From assembly GCA_003249215.1 (NCBI GenBank), contig QKJR01000095.1, positions 1 to 64,000 of the forward strand: a stretch of 64,000 bases of DNA. Reading direction: 5' to 3'. The stretch comes from Rhodobacterales bacterium. Its GTDB lineage: Bacteria > Pseudomonadota > Alphaproteobacteria > Rhodobacterales > Rhodobacteraceae. Position 1 is the first letter of the stretch, and each line of letters begins with the position of its first letter. The notes under the pieces were generated by a model. That model saw only the letters and a program-made list of their open reading frames with translations. It did no database searches and was not told where the DNA came from. Below are positions 18,081 to 26,383 of this stretch, piece by piece. The position numbers and the translations under genes were made by a program.

Positions 18081-18707
18081 TCAGGCCCGGTCGGACGGAT
18101 TGCCGGGCATCAAATCATAGGGGTGTTGCCAGCCCGGCAGCCGCTCGATGCGGCCAAGCCAAGCGTCGATGGCGGGCAGGGCGCCGCGGTCGAACCCGTA
18201 GGGCTCGGGGTAAAACAGATAGCTGCAACAGGACATGTCGGCGAGCGAGGGCGCATCGCCCACCATCCACTCGCGCCCGGTCAGGTGGCGTTCGAGCGTG
18301 GCCAGAGCCGCCGTCATCCGCCCCGAGAGCCAGGCGATCGCCTGCGTGGGGCGCTTGTCCTCGGGCAGGAAATTCATCAGGAAGCGCAGCGGCCCCTGCT
18401 GGCCTGAGCCCTTCTGCGCATCCCAGAACATCCAGCGCAGCATTTCGGCATGGTCTTCGGCCATGAGCTTGCCGGTCCGCTCGCCGATATGCAGCAAGAT
18501 CACCGCGCTTTGCGTGAGCGTCAGATCGCCGTCGATCAGCACCGGCACCTCGGCCATCTCGTTCAAGGCCTGAAACTCGGGCGTGCGCGCGCCGCCGTGG
18601 AAGAAATCGACATAGACCGGTTCCCAGTCATAGCCGGTCAGCGCCATCGCCAGCGCCGCCTTGTAGGCGTTTCCCGATTCCCCGAAACAGTAAAGCTTGG
18701 CTGTCAT
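18081..18707 (-). CDS. Glutathione S-transferase family protein
   Basis: 208 residues with a thioredoxin-like N-terminal domain starting KLYCFGESGNAYKAAL, the glutathione-contact VPVLIDGDLTLTQSAVILLHI near residues 50-70, and an all-helical C-terminal domain including a typical SLADMSC capping segment. First gene of the operon leading to thiolase. The start ATG is chosen at MTAKLYC because upstream sequence is not GST-like. Possibly conjugates or isomerises an acyl-CoA-derived electrophile; substrate unknown. Confidence 0.88.
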   Translation of the reverse strand: MTAKLYCFGESGNAYKAALAMALTGYDWEPVYVDFFHGGARTPEFQALNEMAEVPVLIDGDLTLTQSAVILLHIGERTGKLMAEDHAEMLRWMFWDAQKGSGQQGPLRFLMNFLPEDKRPTQAIAWLSGRMTAALATLERHLTGREWMVGDAPSLADMSCCSYLFYPEPYGFDRGALPAIDAWLGRIERLPGWQHPYDLMPGNPSDRA

Positions 18708-18824
18708 CAGACCCTCCCCGGCCCTCTTGGGCATAATGCAATGAATTGACGTGCGCGTAAGGGGGCTGACCCCGAAGTGGCGCAACGTCACGACGGCGTT
18801 CCGTCGCGTCTATGGTGGGGCCAT

Positions 18825-19025
18825 GAGTATTTTTGCCAAGAAAAAGCAGCACGTTTTCCGAAAATTAACCACGCCCGACCAAGCTCGGGCCACGGTACAG
18901 GCTGGAGAGCCGATGACCGTCCAAGGAAAAGCCGCCCGGGCGCGTGGGAAGCGCTCCCTTCGGGGCCGGACCGGCCTCCGTCAGCCCGGGCGCACCCTTG
19001 TTGCTTTTTCTTGGTCCAAATACTC
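18825..19025. repeat. Dispersed inverted-repeat element, copy 2, with 155-bp interior
   Basis: Left arm GAGTATTTTT...CCAAGAAAAAGC at 18825-18847 and right arm GCTTTTTCTTGG...AAATACTC at 19003-19025, matching copy 1 at 13623-13689. Here the arms enclose 155 bp instead of 22. The remaining sequence between the gst start (18707) and 19052 shows no convincing gene. Short frames reading MSI(F/W)-KKK arise from the arms in both directions and look like by-products. Confidence 0.78.
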
Positions 19026-19051
19026 AAAAGACGCGGGTCACGCGCGCGCCC

Positions 19052-19264
19052 TCAGGCCTTGCGCGCCTCAAGCTCCGCCTTGAAGAGCCGCAGCCGCGCG
19101 GTGAGGTTCTCGGGATGCGTCACCGAGCCGAAATGCTCGAAGAGAAAGACCAGCGCCTCGTCAGGCGTGATCCCGGCTTCGGCGGCGAAACTGTGCAGCC
19201 GGCGATAGGCGTCATTGGTGAGCGAGACCGGAAAGCGGCGGGTCAGGCGCAGGCGTTTGGGCAT
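19052..19264 (-). CDS. Small ribbon-helix-helix-like protein
   Basis: 70 residues, basic N-terminus (MPKRLRLTRR). A strand-helix-helix pattern follows in which RFPVSLTNDAYRRLHSFA could be the strand plus first helix and GITPDEALVFLFEHF the second, reminiscent of Arc/MetJ/CopG DNA-binding proteins. Its start overlaps the stop of the GFA-family gene by 1 nt, which supports it as a real, coupled gene. No partner toxin is adjacent. The family assignment is tentative. Confidence 0.6.
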   Translation of the reverse strand: MPKRLRLTRRFPVSLTNDAYRRLHSFAAEAGITPDEALVFLFEHFGSVTHPENLTARLRLFKAELEARKA

Positions 19265-19737
19265 CAGTCCTCGGGCGATTGGTGGCTGACCACGACGGCC
19301 AGCAATTCGGGGCGTGTGGTGTAGGGGCGCAGATGCGGCAGCGCGTCGAGCCAGCGCTTGCGCGATTCCATGCCGCCCTGATCGGTGGGGTGGAACGGGA
19401 AATCCGGGCTCAGGCAGCCGGCCATGAATTCATAGGTATCGCCCACGTCGCGCCCCGCGTCTGCCGGCGTGCGCAGAAACAGCGGCGTGCCGCAGGTCGG
19501 GCAGAAGCCGCGCGTCGAGATGTTGGAGCTCGCCCATTCCGCGGCTTTCGCGCCCGACCAGGTGACGCGTGCAGCCGGCACCTCGTAAAGCGGCGCGAAG
19601 GCGTTGCCGGTGGCGCGCTGGCACATCCGGCAATGGCACAGGCTCGCGAGGCCCGGTCCCGCGGAGATGACGAAACGGACCGCGCCGCATTGGCAACCGC
19701 CGCGGGTCTCGGGGTAGATCTGTTCGGCGCTGGTCAT
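19264..19737 (-). CDS. GFA-family (glutathione-dependent formaldehyde-activating-like) zinc protein
   Basis: 157 residues with the GFA/CENP-V zinc fold: GGCQCGAVRF near residues 13-22, CHCRMCQRATGNAF near 34-47, and FCPTCGTPLFLR near 78-89. These carry the paired cysteines of two zinc sites. Family members were named for S-hydroxymethylglutathione formation, but the true substrate of most is unknown. Coupled by overlap to the downstream small RHH-like gene. Confidence 0.88.
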   Translation of the reverse strand: MTSAEQIYPETRGGCQCGAVRFVISAGPGLASLCHCRMCQRATGNAFAPLYEVPAARVTWSGAKAAEWASSNISTRGFCPTCGTPLFLRTPADAGRDVGDTYEFMAGCLSPDFPFHPTDQGGMESRKRWLDALPHLRPYTTRPELLAVVVSHQSPED

Positions 19738-19861
19738 CGGGCCGCCCTCCTGCGCCGCAGGTTAGGCGCGCCGCGGGGCGAGGGCCAGAGGAAAGCGGCG
19801 CGCGGCCCCCTGCCCCGCCGCATCCGCAAACCCGCCTTGGCGAAGGTGATCGCGCCGGGTC

Positions 19862-20596
19862 TCAGAACTTCACCTCTTCGGCCGCAATCCCGCGCCGCCG
19901 CAACAGATCGACGAGCCGATATTCGACATGTTTGCCGTGATCGAGGATCCGCGTGAGGAAGGCCTCCCGATCCCGGGCCTCGATGCTCTCGATCAGCTCT
20001 TCGTGCTGGATCAGGTTCAGCCGGAACTGCTCGTCCTGCCGGGTCTTGCGCAGCAGCTCGTTGCGATAGGTGTAATTCAGCACCCGCTCGACCCGGCGAT
20101 GCACCGAGAGCGCGAAGTCATAGAGGATCTGATTTTCCAGCGTGGCATGCATCGCCATGTGAAACTCGGTGTTGAGATGCGTGATGCGCAGGAAATCGCG
20201 CGCCTCGACCGCCGGCACATAGCGCGACTGGATCTCGCGCAGCCGCGCCCCGAGCCCGGGCGCCTCGAGCCGGCAGCGATGGCCGAGGATCGCCTCGACG
20301 AATTGATGCGCCTCGATCAGCTGTTCGAATTCCGCGAAATCGAGCGCCTGCACCACCGCTCCGCCACGATTGGGGCGGAAGGTCACGAAACCCTCGGCGG
20401 CGAGCCGGTTCAGTGCCTCGCGCGCCGGCGTCCGGCCCAGTTCGAACCGGTCGATCAACAGCCGCTCGTCGATCCGCGAGCCCGGCGCGAGCGACAGGTC
20501 GATGATCCGGTCGCGCAAAAAGCCGAGCGCCCGCTCCGCCTGGGTAGGTTGGGCGGGCTCCGACTCGTCGAACATGTCCGGAGCGGTCACTTCCAT
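19862..20596 (-). CDS. GntR-family (FCD-type) transcriptional regulator
   Basis: 244 residues. N-terminal winged helix with RIDERLLIDRFELGRTPAREALNRLAAEGFV. The C-terminal all-helical FCD effector domain has the aspartate/histidine metal-binding pattern (THLNTEFH, HEELIESIEARD). Probable regulator of the upstream operon of TRAP transporter, hydantoinase and PLP-enzyme genes, in which it is the last gene, 2 nt after the PLP enzyme. A palindrome in the candidate dctP promoter at 29509-29523 is its likely operator. Confidence 0.9.
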   Translation of the reverse strand: MEVTAPDMFDESEPAQPTQAERALGFLRDRIIDLSLAPGSRIDERLLIDRFELGRTPAREALNRLAAEGFVTFRPNRGGAVVQALDFAEFEQLIEAHQFVEAILGHRCRLEAPGLGARLREIQSRYVPAVEARDFLRITHLNTEFHMAMHATLENQILYDFALSVHRRVERVLNYTYRNELLRKTRQDEQFRLNLIQHEELIESIEARDREAFLTRILDHGKHVEYRLVDLLRRRGIAAEEVKF

Positions 20597-20598
20597 CG

Positions 20599-21720
20599 TC
20601 AGAAAACCTTGCCACGCGCCGTGACCGGCCACAAGCATTCGACCTGCCCGCCACGCAGCCCGACATACCAGTCGTGCAGATTGCAGGTCGGGTCGCAATG
20701 GCCGGGGATGAGCCGGAGCTGATCGCCGATCCGCAACTGCCCCGCCGGATCGTGCAGATTGCAATGTTCGTCGGACACGCCCGTCGCCTCGACCCCGTCG
20801 AGCCCCGCAACCCGCGGCAGCCCGCTGTCGACCGCCACCGCCTTGAGCCCCATGTCGCAGACCGCCCGGTCGGTGCCGGCGGGATGGCTGATCACGCTCG
20901 CCAGCACGAAGAGCGCATGTTCGAACCCGCCGATCTCGTCGACCGCGCCGTAATCGCGATCCATGAAGGCATAGGAGCCGGGCTGGATCTCGGTATAGAC
21001 GCCGGAGGCGCCCTCGATCAGGAAGGTGCCGGTTCCCGCCCCGGTGACCCGCGCGCAGGGCAGGCCGGCCGCCTCGATCGCATCGCGCGTCGTTGCCGTC
21101 AGCGCGATCGACCGGGCCAGCGCCGCGCGCCGCGCGGTTGCGTCATAGATATGCTGCGCGCCGCCGTAATAGCTCTGCAGGCCGCCGAACCGCAGCCCCG
21201 GGGCCGCCGCAATCGCCTGCGCCAGCGCGACGCTCTGGGCGACATCCTGGGTTCCGCAGCGCGCGCCGCCGCAATCCATCTCGACCAGAACCTCGAGCTC
21301 GAGCCCGCCGCCCGCCGCCGTCACCGCCGCCGAAAGCGCTCCGACCGGCCCCGGATCATCGGCACAGACCGCGATCCGCGCCCGGGCGGCCAGCCGCACG
21401 AGCCGGGCGATCGCGCCGGGCGTCACCACCTCGTTCGCGATCAGGATATCGGAGATGCCCGCCCGCGCCAGCGCCTCGGCCTCCGACACTTTCTGACAGC
21501 AGGTCCCGACCGCACCTCGCGCGATCTGCGCCCGGGCGACATCGGCGGATTTGTGCATCTTGGCATGCGGACGCAGATCCACGCCGAGCTCGCGCGCGAA
21601 AGCCGCCATCCGGTCGAGATTGCGCTCGAAGGCGTCGAGATCGACGATCAGCGCCGGGGTGGCGATCGCCGCGACCGGATCGCCGGGTTGGGCCGGGCAA
21701 TCGTAGCCGGGTTCAGGCAT
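20599..21720 (-). CDS. DSD1/BhcC-like PLP-dependent aldolase or dehydratase
   Basis: 373 residues of the alanine-racemase-fold D-threonine aldolase/D-serine dehydratase group. The PLP lysine lies in LRPHAKMHKSADVA near residues 48-61. CCQKVSEAEALARAGI and VEMDCGGARCG follow family sequence, and the C-terminal metal site is PGHCDPTCNLHDWYVG near 345-360. It strongly resembles beta-hydroxyaspartate aldolase BhcC, but no other bhc gene is nearby. Likely cleaves or dehydrates a D-configured or threo 3-hydroxy amino acid. Overlaps hyuA by 8 nt. Confidence 0.86.
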   Translation of the reverse strand: MPEPGYDCPAQPGDPVAAIATPALIVDLDAFERNLDRMAAFARELGVDLRPHAKMHKSADVARAQIARGAVGTCCQKVSEAEALARAGISDILIANEVVTPGAIARLVRLAARARIAVCADDPGPVGALSAAVTAAGGGLELEVLVEMDCGGARCGTQDVAQSVALAQAIAAAPGLRFGGLQSYYGGAQHIYDATARRAALARSIALTATTRDAIEAAGLPCARVTGAGTGTFLIEGASGVYTEIQPGSYAFMDRDYGAVDEIGGFEHALFVLASVISHPAGTDRAVCDMGLKAVAVDSGLPRVAGLDGVEATGVSDEHCNLHDPAGQLRIGDQLRLIPGHCDPTCNLHDWYVGLRGGQVECLWPVTARGKVF

Positions 21721-23821
21721 GTTCGACCTCGCTCCTTGCGGATGATCCGACCCGCGCACCGTCGAGCTCGATCTCGACCGAGCCGGTCGGCATCATCCGC
21801 GCGACCGCGCCCGGCGGCACAAGGGTCGTGGCATCGGGGTCGGTGATGATGCAGGGCCCGGCCACCTGCGTCAACGCCGTGCGCGGCACCACCGGCGCCT
21901 CGAGCCAGCCGGTCTCGGGGCCGAACCAGGCACGCTGGCGGCTTTCCGCGCGGCTGCCCGCCAGATCGCGCCGCGTCGGATCGAGGCGCCCGACCGGGAT
22001 CGCATAGGCGCATTCGATCGCGGTGATGCGGATCGGCTCGCCCTCGGGGGCGGTGAACTTGAAGACCGCGTCATGCTCGGCCACGAAGGCCGCGCGCATC
22101 GCCGCGGCGCTGAGCGTGGCGGGATCGCCGAGTTGCACCAGCAGATCCGAGCTCTGCCCCGCGTAGCGCATCCGCGCGGTGGCGATCACCCGCCCGCCTT
22201 CGCGCCGGGCGTCAGTGCGCGCGGCCTCGGCCATCTGCGCGAGCGCCTCGCGCGCATCCGCGACGCTTGCGTCATCGAGCAGGCAGCGGAAACTGCGCGA
22301 CTTGTGGATCTCGATCTCGGCGCAAAGCAACCCCAGCGCCGAGAACACGCCCGGCGCGGGCGGCACGATCACCTTGGGGCAGCCGAGCGTCTGCGCGATC
22401 CCCGCCGCAAAGAGCGGCCCGTTGCCGCCGAAGGCAAAGACCGCGTAATCGCGCGGATCCTGCCCGCGTTCGGTCGTCACCGCGCGGATCGCCTGGATCA
22501 TCGTCACGCAGGAAAGCGTGAAGACGCCATGCGCCGCGGCCTCGGGGGTCATCCCGAGCGGCCCCGAGAGATGGGTGGCACAGGCCGTCTCGGCCAGATC
22601 GCGGTCGAGCTTCATTTCGCCCCCCGCGATCGAGTTCTCGTTGAGATATCCCAGTACCAGATTGCAATCGGTCACCGTGAGCTCGGTGCCGCCATTGCCG
22701 TAGCAGGCCGGCCCCGGGTTCGACCCGGCCGAGCGCGGACCGACCATCGGCACCCCGGCCGCATCGCGCGAGATGATCGAGCCGCCACCCGCGCCGACCT
22801 CGGCAAGGTCGATCGCCGGCACCCGCAGCGAGAAGCCGCCGCCCGACAGGAGCCGCTCGGTCTGCAACACATGGCCGCCGACCTGAAACTCGGTCGCCTT
22901 GCCGGGCTGGCCGTTCTGCACCAGCGCCGCCTTGGCCGTGGTGCCGCCGATGTCGAGGGTGATCGCGGTATCGGTGCCGCTGGCCGCACCGATGATCGAG
23001 GCGCCGATGACGCCCGCCGCCGGGCCGCTCTCGATGATGTGGATCGGCTGTTCGGCGGCGACCTCGGCCGGGGTCAGCCCACCGTTCGACTGCATGAAGA
23101 AGAGCGGCGCCACGATCCCCCGCGCGCCGAGCATCGCATCGAGCCGCGCGACATAGGTCTTGATGACCGGCTGCACATAGGCGTTAATCACGCAGGTCGA
23201 GGTGCGGGGATATTCGCCCTCTTCGGGCAGCAGCACATGGCTGAGCGAGAGGTTCACCGCGGGCCAAAGCTCGCGGACGATCTCGCCCACGCGGATCTCA
23301 TGGGCGGGGTTGGCATGGGCGTTGATCAGGCAGACCGCGACCGAGGTGATGCCCTCGGCGCGCAGCATCTCGACGGCGGCGCGCACGTCGCCCTCGTTCA
23401 GCGGCGTCATCTCGGAGCCATCGGCGAGGATCCGACCCGCGCAGACCCGCCGCCAGCGCCGCCGCACCAGCGTCTTGGGCTTGTCCCAGTCCTGATCGTA
23501 GAGCCGCGGCATCCGCAGGTCGCGGATCTCGAGCACATCGCGGAATCCTGCGGTGGTGATCAACCCGGTCCGCGCTCCGGTGCGTTCCAAGAGCGTGTTC
23601 GAGCCGAGCGTGGTGGCATGCAGCACCTGCCCCACCTCGCCCGCCGCGATCCCGGTGCGCTCGAGCAGCCGGTCGATGCCGGCGGCGATGGCGATCGTGT
23701 AATCCTGATGCGTGGTCAGGGTCTTGTAGCTGTGCAGGGCGCCCGTGCCATCTTGCAGGATGAAATCGGTGAAGGTGCCGCCGATGTCGATGGCGAGACG
23801 GGGGGTTTGCAGATCGGTCAT
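21713..23821 (-). CDS. Hydantoinase/oxoprolinase A-type subunit (HyuA)
   Basis: 702 residues with the actin-like ATPase N-terminus RLAIDIGGTFTDF near residues 8-20, ATTLGSNTLLERTG, and the hydantoinase_A core SGPAAGVIGA and DIGGTTAKAAL near 265-285. ATP-dependent opening of a cyclic imide or lactam (hydantoin, N-methylhydantoin, 5-oxoproline) or acetone-carboxylase-like chemistry are the known family reactions; the substrate here is open. Works with HyuB, encoded 10 nt upstream. Confidence 0.9.
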   Translation of the reverse strand: MTDLQTPRLAIDIGGTFTDFILQDGTGALHSYKTLTTHQDYTIAIAAGIDRLLERTGIAAGEVGQVLHATTLGSNTLLERTGARTGLITTAGFRDVLEIRDLRMPRLYDQDWDKPKTLVRRRWRRVCAGRILADGSEMTPLNEGDVRAAVEMLRAEGITSVAVCLINAHANPAHEIRVGEIVRELWPAVNLSLSHVLLPEEGEYPRTSTCVINAYVQPVIKTYVARLDAMLGARGIVAPLFFMQSNGGLTPAEVAAEQPIHIIESGPAAGVIGASIIGAASGTDTAITLDIGGTTAKAALVQNGQPGKATEFQVGGHVLQTERLLSGGGFSLRVPAIDLAEVGAGGGSIISRDAAGVPMVGPRSAGSNPGPACYGNGGTELTVTDCNLVLGYLNENSIAGGEMKLDRDLAETACATHLSGPLGMTPEAAAHGVFTLSCVTMIQAIRAVTTERGQDPRDYAVFAFGGNGPLFAAGIAQTLGCPKVIVPPAPGVFSALGLLCAEIEIHKSRSFRCLLDDASVADAREALAQMAEAARTDARREGGRVIATARMRYAGQSSDLLVQLGDPATLSAAAMRAAFVAEHDAVFKFTAPEGEPIRITAIECAYAIPVGRLDPTRRDLAGSRAESRQRAWFGPETGWLEAPVVPRTALTQVAGPCIITDPDATTLVPPGAVARMMPTGSVEIELDGARVGSSARSEVEHA

Positions 23822-23831
23822 TGCAGGGTCC

Positions 23832-25583
23832 TCAGGCCGCCAGCTCGGCGCGGCGTTTCTCGGTGGCAGGCAGATCGACGGCGCCATCTTCGGTCAGGAT
23901 CACGCCATAGATATCGCGGGCGGTCTCGGTCGAGACATAGTCGTCGAGCCAATCCTCGGCGACGGCGGCCGGATCGCGTTCGAGCGGATCGCCATAGCCG
24001 CCGCCCGAGGGCAGGTGATGGCAGAAGGTCTCGCCCTTGCGCATCGTCATGGTGAATTTCGACACCAGCCGTTCATCGCCCCCGGCGCGCTGCATCACAT
24101 TGCGCCCCGGCGCGCCGTCATGCCCGCCCGCAAGGCCAAAGGGCCGGTGCGATTGCCGGTCGGCGCGCACCGAGAGCACCGCCTCGTCTTCCAGCAGCAT
24201 GTAATCGCGCCGCATCGCCGTGCCGCCGCGATACTTGCCCGGCCCCGCGCTGTCCGAGACGAATTCGTTCACCGTGACGATCACCGGGTTTTCCGACTCG
24301 ACCGTCTCGGTCGAATAGCTCGCCATATTGGCGAACATCGTCGTATTCCCCTCGAGCCCGTCCTTCCACGGCCGCGCGCCCCAGGCCGCCGAGACGAAAT
24401 CGACGAAGATGAAGGGCTTGCGGTCCTTGTCATAACCGCCGAGCGAGACATTGGTGTTGCCGCCATCGCCGCAGGCGAAGACCTTGCCGGGCGCCAGCCG
24501 CGCCATCGCGCCAAAGGCGCAATCGGCCATGCGGAACCCGGTCAGCCCGCGCGCGGCACAGGCCGCGGGCATCACCGCATTGGCAATCGTGCCCTCGGGG
24601 GCGATCACCTCGATCGCGCGGAAGACACCATCGTTGTTGGGCGCGCCATCCGCCAGCACCGTCTTGACCGCGGTATAGCTCGCCGCCGCCGTATAGGAGA
24701 AGGTGTTGTTGATTGCGCCCTTGACCTGCGGCGCAGTGCCGGTCCAGTCGACCACCATCCGCTCGCCCGATTTGCGGATCGAACAGACGAGCGGAATGGG
24801 TTTGCCGACGTCGATCCCGTCATCGTCGATATAATCGGTGAAGGTGACCTCGCCATCGGGCAGTTTCGCGATGGCCGCCTTGGTCAGGATCTCGGAATAA
24901 TCGAGCATGTCCTCGACGAGGCCGATGAAGGCCGCCACGCCCTTCGAGCGCGCCAGCGCCTGCACGCCCTGTTCGGCGATCCGGCAGGCGGCAAGCTGGC
25001 CGCGCAGATCGCCGCGCAGCCGCTCGGGCATGCGCACATTGGTTTCCAGCATCGCCATCAGCGTCTTGTCGACCTGACCCTGCCGATAGAGCTTGAGCGG
25101 CGGGATGCGGATGCCTTCCTGAAAGATCTCGGTGGAATCCGAGGCATTCGAGCCCGCGACCCGGCCGCCGACATCGGTATGATGGCAGACCGCCGCGGCA
25201 TAGGCGACGATCTCGCCCTCGACGAAGATCGGCTTGAAGGTGAAGATGTCGGGCAGGTGCATGCCGCCCGAATAGGGATCGTTCATCACCAGGATATCGC
25301 CCTCGGCCACCGGCTCGTCGATCGCGGCGAGCGTGGCCTTGAGCGCGACCGGGATCGAGCACAGATGCCCGGGCAGCGAGAGCCCCTGCGCCGCGAGCCG
25401 CCCCTCGCGGTCACAGATCGCGGTCGAGTAATCCATGATGTTCTTGAGCACCCCGGAATAGGCGGTGCGGAAGATCGTCAGCGCCATCTCGTTGGCGACG
25501 CCGATGATCGCATGGCGAAAGAGCTGAAAGGCGATCGGATCGGCGATGGCGGGCAGGCCCGGGGCGGATGAGGTCTTGGTCAT
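23832..25583 (-). CDS. Hydantoinase/oxoprolinase B-type subunit (HyuB)
   Basis: 583 residues with hydantoinase_B hallmarks: MALTIFRTAYSGVLKNIMDYS near residues 34-54, LVMNDPYSGGMHLPDI near 100-115, AVCHHTDVGGRVAGS, and the C-terminal GGGYGDPLERDP. Forms a heteromer with HyuA. The start MTKTSSAPG is chosen since the longer frame upstream is antisense to the neighbouring permease genes. Overlaps the stop of the upstream membrane gene by 4 nt. Confidence 0.9.
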   Translation of the reverse strand: MTKTSSAPGLPAIADPIAFQLFRHAIIGVANEMALTIFRTAYSGVLKNIMDYSTAICDREGRLAAQGLSLPGHLCSIPVALKATLAAIDEPVAEGDILVMNDPYSGGMHLPDIFTFKPIFVEGEIVAYAAAVCHHTDVGGRVAGSNASDSTEIFQEGIRIPPLKLYRQGQVDKTLMAMLETNVRMPERLRGDLRGQLAACRIAEQGVQALARSKGVAAFIGLVEDMLDYSEILTKAAIAKLPDGEVTFTDYIDDDGIDVGKPIPLVCSIRKSGERMVVDWTGTAPQVKGAINNTFSYTAAASYTAVKTVLADGAPNNDGVFRAIEVIAPEGTIANAVMPAACAARGLTGFRMADCAFGAMARLAPGKVFACGDGGNTNVSLGGYDKDRKPFIFVDFVSAAWGARPWKDGLEGNTTMFANMASYSTETVESENPVIVTVNEFVSDSAGPGKYRGGTAMRRDYMLLEDEAVLSVRADRQSHRPFGLAGGHDGAPGRNVMQRAGGDERLVSKFTMTMRKGETFCHHLPSGGGYGDPLERDPAAVAEDWLDDYVSTETARDIYGVILTEDGAVDLPATEKRRAELAA

Positions 25584-26383
25584 GAAACGGTCCTTGGGGC
25601 AAGTCGCAGCCGCAGATGAACACTCATCAGCGACAGCAGGAGAGAGGGAAGGAGGGCGGCGAAACAGGCCGTCAGCGCCCCGGTGAGCGGGGTCAGCGCC
25701 CAGATCGCGCCGAAATAGCTCAGCAGGCTCGGCAGCCCGAGCCGCGCGGATTGATAGGTCTCGGCCCAGCGCGGCGTGCCCGATCCCTTCATCGCGAGGG
25801 TCACGAAGATCATCGCGACGGGCACCGCGGCGAGGATCGCGCTGAACCGCGGCCCGAGCACCGAGGAGAAGAGCCCGAGCACCAGCACCACCGCGCCGCC
25901 CTGCACCGCGGCGGGCCAGAACCGGCGGCGTGGCCCCGCGGATCCGCGCGGCGCGAGTCCCGGCACGATCGGAAAGAGCAGATGGCTCGCCCCGATCAGC
26001 GCCAGCGTGACCGCGCAACTCAGCCAGAACGGCCATTCGACCGCGGTCAGCGCGAGCGCCATCGCCGCCCAGCCGCCAAGCCCCAGCGCCAGCAGCGCCG
26101 GGCGCGAGAGCCGCGAGAAGCCCACGGCCACCAGCGTGATGAAGCTCAGGAGCGCCGGCATCGCCTGCGCACCGCGCAGCGCCGCGGCCCGCACGAAGGT
26201 CTCGGGTTCGGCCGCGGCGATGGCGAAGAACCCGGCCGCGATCGCCAGCGGCTGGGCGATCACCACCGCGGCCACCGCCGGCGGCGCCTCGGCCACCGCG
26301 CGCAGAAGCACCCAGATGAAGAGCCCGCAGCCCAGCGCCCGCGCGATCAGCGCAAGCATGTCCTGCCCGTCGAGCGCATTCAT
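25580..26383 (-). CDS. Internally duplicated membrane protein of unknown function
   Basis: 267 residues, about eight hydrophobic segments in two halves that look alike: PAVAAVVIAQPLAIAAGFFA with a later LRGAQAMPALLSFIT in the first, and PRFSAILAAVPVAMIFVTLA with SARLGLPSLLSYFG in the second. The halves are joined by a basic loop (PRRRFW). I do not recognise the family; each half faintly resembles small DUF3147/GlpM-like proteins. The ATG at 26383 overlaps the dctM stop as ATGA. Its place between TRAP and hydantoinase genes suggests a transport-related role. Confidence 0.75.
   Translation of the reverse strand: MNALDGQDMLALIARALGCGLFIWVLLRAVAEAPPAVAAVVIAQPLAIAAGFFAIAAAEPETFVRAAALRGAQAMPALLSFITLVAVGFSRLSRPALLALGLGGWAAMALALTAVEWPFWLSCAVTLALIGASHLLFPIVPGLAPRGSAGPRRRFWPAAVQGGAVVLVLGLFSSVLGPRFSAILAAVPVAMIFVTLAMKGSGTPRWAETYQSARLGLPSLLSYFGAIWALTPLTGALTACFAALLPSLLLSLMSVHLRLRLAPRTVS

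Noticed and set aside
18751-19083. Short proteins reading MSI(F/W)-KKK on both strands in the region after gst
   Set aside because: They arise from the inverted arms of the dispersed repeat and lack coding character in the interior.
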